DNA of 64,000 bases from Sphaerosporella brunnea (taxonomy: Eukaryota; Ascomycota; Pezizomycetes; Pezizales; Pyronemataceae). Numbering within the stretch: position 1 is the first letter of the stretch; each line of letters opens with the position of its first letter. Under the pieces are notes generated by a model, which saw only the letters and a program-made list of their open reading frames with translations, searched no databases and had not been told where the DNA came from. Of this stretch, positions 55,866 to 64,000 are shown piece after piece. The DNA lies in NCBI GenBank assembly GCA_008704415.1, contig VXIS01000019.1, positions 218,183 through 282,182 on the forward strand, read 5' to 3'. The position numbers were made by a program, and so were the translations under genes.

Positions 55866-57779
55866 ATGATATCCACTCGTTTTTTTGCCCTGGTGTTTAC
55901 AGCAAGCGCCGCTGTGGTGCAAGCACAGGCCACGGACTTCACGACGTTTCCGGATGTGTTAAAACTGAGCGAAGCTTTTGATCCGGTCGTTAACGGGACA
56001 AGTCAGCATCGAAGTACCCCTTTCACAGTGAGTTGGTTCTGGGATTCCTAAAGCTGGCAGGATGTGATGTTTACGAATGGCAATGGAAAGCTATCGGCGG
56101 ACGGAACAAATGGTTGGATCGCGTTCGTATCAGCGGATGGTTACGACTCCGTTCTGGTCCAAAAGTTCAATACCGCAGATTTTCAAGCGGTGGGGGAGCC
56201 AACTGTGATCCAGAGTGCCACTGGAGGTAAATTATACTTCCTCCACGTCCTTCTGTGATATTCCAGTTTCTGACGGAGACTTGGTGCAGTGAGCAGCATA
56301 GCTTTGAAAAAAGGTGATCCCAACAGCCTCGTCGTAGCCGTCGACGGCGGTGACTCCACGAAAGTCAAGCGCTCCCTCGACAACATTCTTCAACTCAGGC
56401 AGGAACCACATTCCACCAACTGCAACACCACCACAACTGGCTGTATAGACCCCCAAGGCGTCGTCTGGGTCGCGGGTAAACGAATCGCAGCCTCGAGCAG
56501 TAGTCCCAGCCTAACACATTTCCCGAACACAACTACCTACCTCGTGGCACATGAGTACGGGTCTCCCAGCAACATAGCCGTATCACTGGTAGACACCCAG
56601 ACGTCCGAAACCGCGAGTACAAACATTACGCAGGAGAACAGCACGCAGCACAGGAACGTTCATGCTGCGGCTTTCGATAGTGACTACGCCCTTCTCACTT
56701 GGGAGACTGTATCTGGCACCGGCATCGCAAATACACAGCTGCAGGTGATAAAACGCACCGGAGAACTTGTTGGGGCAGCCACCACCGCGGGGAACATCTA
56801 CGTTACTAGCAATATCGTGCCCATCGGTACGAAGCTATGTTGGTCGTACACAAAGGCTCCAGGGTTGACAAAAGCGATGAGTTTTGCTTGCGTGGAACTT
56901 AGTACGGCGGCGGCGGGTGCCAGCACTTCCTGTACGCAATTAGCGGAAGCCACCAGCACCGTGGGACAAACGTCGACTGCGGATATTCCGAGCAGAAGCT
57001 TTGAGCCCGTGAACCCCACTGAGTTCCCAATCATCACCCCCACCACTGCGGTGGCGGGAACCACGTCTACGGCCGCAGAGACACAGCTGGCGGATACTAC
57101 ATGCATAGCCCACACTGCCCCCACAGGGCCCTCCGGGACAGCAGTATTCCCAACCTCAACCGCCGCACTCCCAACGCGCACCTTCGAGCCAGCAGACCCC
57201 ACCGACTTCCCAATCACCACTGCAACCTCAGCCTCAACCATAACCCGCAGAAAAACCGGCCGCAAAAACAGAACCAGAACTGCCAGTAGCACAGCGGCGC
57301 AGCAGCAGCCTGTAGAACCAACCACCACTGCCGCATCGTCGGGGCAAACTTCTATCGCGGATATCCCATCGCGCTCGTTTGAGCCTGTGAATCCGACCGA
57401 GTTTCCCATCATCACTGCTAGCACTACGGCTGCGGGGGCAACAACCACTTCCACGTCGAGTCGCACGAGGGCGAGAACCGCCGCAGCGGTGACATCGACT
57501 CAACGGCCGGCAGAAAGTACTACCACATGTTCCGACGCGGTCGTAACCCCCACCGAAACCGCCGCTGTTCCGACTAGAACGTTCGATTCGAAAATCGGTC
57601 CTACTACTACTACTGCGACTACTACTGCTAAGTTCCAAAGCTCGACAGCGGCAGATATTACGCCCACGCCGACTGCTAGTGCCTCAGCGGCTGCACGGAC
57701 TACAGAGCCCTTGAATGGGTCGACTATAACTGTGGAGCCATCGCGGTCATTTGAGTTCGTTTCTGCCACGGCGACATAG
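55866..57779 (+). CDS. Secreted Thr/Ser-rich repeat protein (right-arm copy)
   Basis: Mirror of 42379-44292. Exons 55866-56027, 56061-56226 and 56290-57779; introns 33 nt (GTGAGT ... GGCAG) and 63 nt (GTAAAT ... GTGCAG). 605 residues, with the same signal peptide, ectodomain and Thr/Ser stalk. Both copies are intact. Confidence 0.8.
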
Positions 57780-58940
57780 TGATGTCAAGGTAGGAAAAAG
57801 AGGGAGGAGGGAAGCAAGGAGGCGTTAATTTCGTTGTATAATAGACATGTTTCGAAAATTCTGGTTAGATTTTAAACTTTTCGAATTTCTGCACTCTTCG
57901 CGAGTGAGGTAGTGTGGGACGGCTGCAATGCAGGCGGAACGGCGGACCGGTCTCGTGAGCCTGGCGATCCAACATTTGTCCTGCGGCTGGAACGCCCGAC
58001 AAAGAAACTCTTACAACAGAGAGCGATTTGAATGAACGCCGATGTGTGTATGCACGCGCAGCTCTTCATCATGATCTTCGGATGCAAATGTGGAGTAACG
58101 AATGCGGAGGCCCGCCCAGAAAAAAAACATCATGCAGCCGAACTCGCACGGGAACTGTGTACTCTACGTAGATTAGCATGTCAGATGTCTCGGACAAGGC
58201 CGTCAGTTGGCGAAGATCTCTCTCTCGGTGACATACTTTGTGGAGTTGGGGTGACATGTTGTGTTTCGGTGTCACCATATACGGTCACGGGCGGTATCCG
58301 GGCAGCTCGTGCCGCGAGTTGAGCACGCGGAACCGAGAAAAAAAAAAAAAAACGAGCAAGCGTAACCAGCCAATGTTTCTTTTTCGGAACATCGCCAGAC
58401 CGTCAATAATGCTCATTTATATCCCTCGGCGAGGCGACACAGGTTGCTAAGAATATCCCCCCCGTCTGGCTCTGCGTCAAAAGGAAAATGTGCACTCGCT
58501 TTGCGGGTGCATTAGGTAGTCTGCATGGTTTTCGTTTGAAGCGCGACAGGCGTTTCACCCGAGTTTCATTTGAAGAACGGTTGTGGCGAGCGCTGGATGG
58601 ATCATGATCATACCCCCTCATGTATGCCGCCGCGTGTATCGCTTATTCGATCCGGACCTCCGATGACGAGGTTTCCAGCCTCCCCTCCTTTCCGGCCTCC
58701 ACTCGAGCCGTCGGGCGATAAGGTTCTTGCACGTGTTGCGGGCGGAGCATGTGGATGGGGATAACATTGTGATTTGCTACTACTCCACATGTCTCTGCTT
58801 ATCGGGGAAAACTAGGGGACATCAGGGAAGGTGGAGGTATGTGCGGGGAAGGGGGGGAAGTACGGGGGGACTCTTTTCCTTACACCAACCTTATCTAGAG
58901 AAGATCTGGCAGCGTTTTTAGAGCTGCACTTGAAGCACAA
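57780..58940. other. Intergenic (mirror of 41215-42378)
   Basis: No supported gene. Confidence 0.5.
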
Positions 58941-59537
58941 GGGGTATTCAATTTGGGTACCAGAATATGGACGTCTACTTTTCATTTTAGGCACATAATA
59001 TGCCTTTTCATTTTACTCGACGGATTTTTAAGTATTGGGACACGCAATTTACCCGGCATCACTAACCAAAGCTCACCTGAAAAATGATATCTCCACCGTT
59101 TCTTGCCCAAAAAATTTACTTAAAATCTCAAAACTAGGTACCTATTCTCTAAGACGCTTGGCAATGAAGAACTAGAAATTTCATATTTTTGTTGCGACAA
59201 AATCGTGTTTTGCAGTGCTCTGTTTTTGATGGGGAGCGCGTGGGTTAGGGGTGCCGGGTAAACTGCGTGTCCCAATACTTAAAAATCCCCCGAGTAATGA
59301 TGGCCGGGGATCAATAAAGCTCCAATAGCCCACCGATTATGGCCCTCCACATAATCGCGGCTCACATGCTCCACCGGAATCAGGCGCAAACAAGCGACAA
59401 GAGGAACAACTTTACGGCGCATATATGCCCAATTTTAGGCATCTTTTATTGGGGGTATTCACTACAACTACCTATTATGCTATCCGCTAATCGGCGACCC
59501 CTATTATGGTGCCGTTTTCAGCCAAATTGAATACCCC
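58941..59537. mobile_element. TIR element, right-arm copy
   Basis: Mirror of 40614-41214, four bases shorter; same 16-bp ends. Confidence 0.75.
59016..59294. mobile_element. Nested MITE-3, right-arm copy
   Basis: Mirror of 40861-41139, equal length of 279 bp, TA on both sides. Confidence 0.85.
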
Positions 59538-59777
59538 TACAGCTCGTACAGCAAGCAAGCACAGATGTATCTATACACATAACCTGCCCAGCCGAAGCAG
59601 TCACCCATGGAAGAGTATAAGCAACCATAGTACACCGTCCTGCTAAAACACCGTATTTTATGCGCCGCCGTATTAATCATGGAAAAAAAGGCAGTCCACA
59701 CATATCAATCAGTCGTCGATCTTTTCAAACGGGTGGACTGCACCACGCTTACCATGCCTTAGCAGCCTCCGGATCTC

Positions 59778-60234
59778 TACTGCTTCTTCCAGGTCAAGTA
59801 GGAGGCGAAGCCGCTGTCGAGAGAACAGTAGCAAAACTACCGATAATGGCGTATAACAAACGGTCAAACTTGCAGTACATCCTCTTGTCGTATCCTATCC
59901 ATCTTGGTGTTCAACTTGTCGAAATTCGCATCAATCTTGGCGTCCATCTTGTCGAACTTCGCATCATCTCCGATTTCATCTCTTTCTGAGAGCCAGCTGT
60001 GTGGTAGTAAGAGCCGGGATTCCCAGGGAGGGTGGATTGGACCATCTGCACTGCCAGTGGATTGACCATTGCTATCATCGTCGGTGTTGCATCTCTGAGC
60101 CGCTCAGTTGGAGCAGTTGTAAGGTATCAAAGCTTCGAGCTCACCGGAGTAGTACTGCTGATCGCCCTGCGGACTTGAAGACGGTAGTGGACGCCCATAG
60201 GCTTGAACGATTGCTTGCTAACGAGCCTGAACAT
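59778..60234 (-). pseudogene. Small gene B, right-arm copy, frameshifted
   Basis: Mirror of 39894-40356. Lacks one A near 59965 (GATGATGCG for GATGAATGCG) and one G near 59813 (ACAGCGGC for ACAGGCGGC), which break the coiled coil and the terminal helix. The pattern suggests sequencing error. Confidence 0.6.
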
Positions 60235-60340
60235 GGTGGTCGGCTACTTTCACTTCTCGTGAATTTAGCTAGCCAGTTAGAGAGATAACGTGACATTAAA
60301 TGGACTCACCTGTCGTTGTGCAATCTTTGTTCTTCGTGTA

Positions 60341-60595
60341 CCGCAGCGAGCAATGAGGTTCGAACGGGATTCCGACCGCCAAGACACTTTTTTATTAACG
60401 AACGGGCGAAACCGACAACTCCCGGCTAACGAACGCTGAGCGCATTCGTACCGGTCCTGGTCGTGACGAAACGCTCGCGGGTTGAGCGTTTCGAAGCGTC
60501 ACTGCACAGCACTCGCGCCAAGATTTCGGTGACGAACAGACCACAACGGATAACGAACCGATTCCGTGACGTTCGAACCTCATTGCTCGCTACAG
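60341..60595. mobile_element. MITE-2, right-arm copy
   Basis: Mirror of 39529-39786, three bases shorter. Confidence 0.8.
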
Positions 60596-60656
60596 TACAT
60601 ATCACGTAATCAATCCACAAAAAACATGAAGCAATGCAAGTAATAGCCAATTAGTA

Positions 60657-60781
60657 CCGCATAAACTCACAAGCAAGAGACTGGGCTACGTCACTAGCTA
60701 AGTCACTGCGCCATGTGGCAAAGTCACTAAGCCTACATGGCGCAGTGACTTAGCCCAGTCTCTTGCTTGTGAGTTATGCGG
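60657..60781. mobile_element. MITE-1, right-arm copy
   Basis: Mirror of 39342-39467, one T shorter in the TIR (GAGTTATGCGG for GAGTTTATGCGG). Confidence 0.85.
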
Positions 60782-60910
60782 TATACAAGCAAAAACTAAC
60801 AGTCAGCCGATTAGGATTCAAGTAAAAAAGGGTCGATGCGCCAAACCAGTCTAAAGCCCCGCAAACACCATGGAAAAAAACAAAAAACAAAACACCCCCC
60901 AAAGACACGT

Positions 60911-61410
60911 CTAAACTCTGTCCTTTCCATTCAGCTGATCCTGCAAACGATCATTGCGGATTTCCAGCGAAGCTGGTTCAGTTCAGCCTTCATGTGCCCC
61001 TTCAACCTCCCTTCCTGATCGTCGATCGCCTCCATCGTAGTGTCGAAGTAATAATTCGCACCAAACTGGTACATTCGTCGATGTAAGGGCTGATAGAAAG
61101 AGGCCACTTATTTCTTACCAACGCGAAAACGAATCCCCCAGCCCACTTGAACAACGATTTCATCTCGCTGATACCTGATTCCACATTCTCACAAGAAATC
61201 AGACTATAGCCAAGCAGACCCATGATAGCGAACTTATATTTTCCAATAGAGTCATTCTCTGACAGGCTTCTCCTTTCCCTCATTCCCGTAACCCGTTGCC
61301 TCATCTGTTGTCTCCTCCGAGCTGTGTCCGACGTGTCCAAGCGAAGGGATCCTCAAGATAACACGAGGAGCAGCAGCCCTAATGGCAAGTTTGCTAAAAA
61401 TCGTGGGCAT
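60911..61410 (-). pseudogene. Small gene A, right-arm copy, frameshifted
   Basis: Mirror of 38711-39211. One G is missing near 60968 (CTTCGCTGG for CTTCGGCTGG) within the last exon. Otherwise the same exon layout. Confidence 0.55.
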
Positions 61411-62143
61411 GGTTGGACGATTACTCTGTTCTCGTGAATTCAGCAAGTCAGTCTTCAATACTCTAGCCAGTTAGAGAGATGATGTGACATTAAACGGACT
61501 CACCTTGTCGCCCGTAGATGTTCGCTCGTCGTGTCGATGAGTGTTCAACCGCTGGTTGCTCAATAGAAAGGTTGAAGACAACATGGCGATCATGAAGGTT
61601 GCTCAATAGAAAGGTTGAATGAGCTTGCTCCTTCTCAACCAATGCACCATGCACGACTGTGGCCAAGCCTCACGCTACGCGTTCCTAACGGACCCCTGTC
61701 CGGAAAATGCTGCGTACTAGAGTGCTTGCATGCAGAATACACTAAGGCCCTGTGGAGACGGGAGGGTTGGTTGTGTGTGTGCATGTATGCGGGGCCCTGT
61801 CTCGTGGCAGCAGGTGCAACCGTCTAGCGGCCTATTCCCGCGATCACCGGGAGGAGATTCAAAGTCAGCGGCTATGATGTCAGCAACTGAGATATTCGCT
61901 CGACGCGATAAACCAACACACACACACAGCTCTGAAGCGGGGGTAAATTGGTTACATACCACTAGAAGTACCGAAGCACAGTACTCTAGTTAGCCCTTGG
62001 AGGAAAACATGCTATAACTGCCCTCTTTCCCTCCCACTTCCTGTTCCAGTCACGTCCGAGGAGTCATCCCATTCTCTACTGTACTTGTCTCGATCTTCGT
62101 TCGTTTCCTCACAGACCACCTCTCCCGCCGCGTGGAGAAACAT
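61411..62143. other. Intergenic (mirror of 37972-38710)
   Basis: Promoter side of the MFS gene and gene A. The counterpart of a G10 run at 38191-38200 is missing here, one of the larger differences between the arms. No gene seen. Confidence 0.5.
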
Positions 62144-64000
62144 GGCTCCCAGACATACTCTCGGAGTTCTTGATGCAGATACCGATGAAGTCCCCGGTAT
62201 GCTGCACTCTTTCGCGATTTCCACTTCGTCTGTGTTGAAAGTGCCAAATTTGGACTTTTGCTGACGATCTCACGAAGGAACCGTTCTTTTACTTTCCGAT
62301 ACAAAACAGGAGCCACTGGGAATCGATCAGATAGAACGGAAAGGACGGCGGATGGTATCATCCTCGTACCTCAGCCCGATGAGAGCCCGAACGACCCTCT
62401 GAACTGGCCGGGTTGGCGGCGTGATTGTGCATTGCTCAGTCTGGGATGGCATTGCATGATGGGAGGCGGCCAGACGCCTATTCTGGCGGCTGGATTCACG
62501 AGGTTGCGGCCACCTTCGGTGTCACTATCCCTCAAGTCGCATTGACCACAGGTACGTCTCGACCTTCGGTCTTGTGTGCCTCATCTCCGTTTGTTTTTAA
62601 TACGCAATTCTCTGGACAAGGATTCGCGCTGCACAAGACGTTGCGCGCGCTATCTCTGCTCCAGACACGCCCATGCACGCATGCCCGAGCACCCGACTAG
62701 AATGTTGGGGGATGTGGTATGTGTGCAGTCTCTACATGCGCGGTCTCGGTATCGGTTGCGTGATCTCGTAGTCCTACAGCTCTCCTCTTTGGCACAGCGT
62801 GCACGGGTACTCTGCTGGCGTCGTATTGTTCCTTGCCGCGTCGGTATGGGCAGCCGCGTCAAAATCCATGCGTCATAGTCGTTTGGCGAGGGATGTTCAT
62901 GGGTAGTTGGAGTGGCGGTAAGTCTCATTGCTGTGATTCTACAATTCGCGTCTGTGGATGACTCGAAAGTCGCCTTGCGAGTCACTGCCGTCTGCCACAC
63001 ATTGGCGAGATCTTCATTCCTCCTTGAGTACGCGCCTACCGAATCGGTATCTACACTCTGCTGTTGCTGGCGGAAAGAACTTGAGTACCTTTGGTCAGAG
63101 CGCGTCACAGCATCCAAGCGAAAGGGATGGCGCTGGGCTGTCTGGATTCGTTCCATAGTTGTGGGCTTGTCAACTTTCATCCTCTGTTCTCTCTTCGTCA
63201 CGGAGACGTTTGGGACAGACACCCCACGTGCCTAAGCAGCATCTACCGTCCGGGTCCTCATCCATCGTGCTGCCATCTTCCTTGTCGCGAGCAACTGGAA
63301 TTTCCAGGGATTTCAAGAACAAAACGTGAAGTTCATGACTCTCACGCTGTCGTCGAGAAGGATTTCCGTCCCCAAACCGAGACTCCGATATCCGCAGAGA
63401 TTGAACACAGAATCACAGACGGTGGACGCCATGCAACGTTCGCAGAACCCATGAACGAGAAGCATGAAGAAGAAGAAGACGGCGGTGTGATTGAGGAGGT
63501 CCCCGCTCGAGAAGTGTACCAGATGGACCACGGAAAGACCTCCCGCGAATCGCTTGACCATTATGTCCGTACTGAAGGACTGAAGCCCGTCGAGGGGAGT
63601 TTCTGTTAAGACCCGACATTGTGCATCACGATACGGACACGGAGGCTCACAAGATGTGCCCACATACTTTCAGGTCCACTTGAAGCTCTACAAAAGGAAA
63701 GCAGCAGACAGTCGCATGGTGGAAAAGCAGCTTTCCGTCCGCGTTTTCTTTTGCATACCCTGCAGTCGGGAGCACGGTGGTCTACGCATTCTCCATCGGT
63801 TGGCTTATCGTTCTGTCCGAATCCGTGGGCCATATTTACCAGACCAAACTTACAAAACTTCTCGCCGCTCGCCACCGGCCTCGTATACCTTTCTACCTTC
63901 ATTGGCGGTGTGATCGGTACACGGCCGTTGCGGAAAGGGTCTCGGACATCCATTGTCAGGTTCATGGCCGCCGGAATGGTGGAATCTACGAGCCTGAGTT
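62144..64000 (+). pseudogene. MFS transporter, right-arm copy, many indels, incomplete
   Basis: Mirror of 35625-37971. The first two exons are in frame (the AAA run at about 62340 lacks the extra base of the left copy, so DGIILVPQPDESPNDPLNWP reads correctly). From about 62490 onward, indels and substitutions occur every 10-30 bases. Examples: CCACTTGAAG for CCACTCTGAAG near 63675 and GTTAAGACCC for GTTAGACCC near 63605. The frame is lost. The gene runs past the window end. Confidence 0.85.

Larger units (their letters stand above)
50093..64000 (-). repeat. Right arm of palindrome, runs off the window
   Basis: Reverse complement of 36143-50057. Near the centre it is the cleaner copy. Towards the right end it carries many more indels and substitutions: between 62144 and 63421 it is net 29 bases longer than its counterpart. 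Still in the palindrome at the last base. Confidence 0.97.

Overview
The window reads as a filamentous ascomycete (Pezizomycotina) nuclear chromosome. Genes are split by short GT-AG introns, mostly 45-90 nt with CTAAC/CTTAC-like branch sites. The content is fungal: an RNAi-type RNA-dependent RNA polymerase, a TRF/Taz1-like telomere protein with a telobox Myb, Aim11, CENP-O/Mcm21, Rsm22, Ypt7/Rab7, Taf14, a PLAC8 protein and a Hol1-like MFS transporter. Intergenic DNA carries decayed LINE (Tad-like) pieces and several small TIR elements flanked by TA. I cannot fix the genus from sequence alone. I see no rRNA or tRNA gene, no CRISPR array and no telomeric (TTAGGG)n run.

Layout. 1-2.8 kb: simple repeats, no supported gene. 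2.8-10.3 kb: compact housekeeping block (RluA-type pseudouridine synthase, four-helix membrane protein, CENP-O-like, AIM11, TRF-like telomere protein). 12.3-17.8 kb: RdRP whose C-terminus is a coding minisatellite. 17.8-25.9 kb: sparse, with a PLAC8 gene, a pogo/Fot-like MITE and a small duplicated-motif Cys-rich protein. 25.9-31.6 kb: RSM22, a mitochondrial HAD-family hydrolase and YPT7. 31.6-35 kb: a degenerate ~300-bp tandem repeat followed by a 5'-truncated LINE. 35.6 kb onward: an MFS transporter gene that enters a giant inverted repeat.

The dominating structure is a nearly perfect palindrome. Left arm 36143-50057 and right arm 50093-64000 (running off the window) are reverse complements separated by only 35 bp. 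Each arm carries the same genes in mirror order: MFS transporter, two small paralogous coiled-coil/membrane genes (A and B), a Thr/Ser-rich secreted repeat protein, a Q/P-rich coiled-coil protein, TAF14, and an unrecognised gene that is cut by the centre. Differences between arms are mainly single-base indels that break reading frames in one arm or the other. They become very dense in the last ~1.9 kb of the right arm. This pattern, without C-to-T (RIP-like) bias, makes a foldback-read or contig-end assembly artefact more likely than a real inverted duplication, but the sequence alone cannot decide.

Functionally, the left half has several genome-maintenance genes close together (kinetochore, telomere, RdRP) and several mitochondrial genes (AIM11, RSM22, the HAD protein, perhaps the paralog pair). 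I see no evidence that they form a cluster with one shared function.
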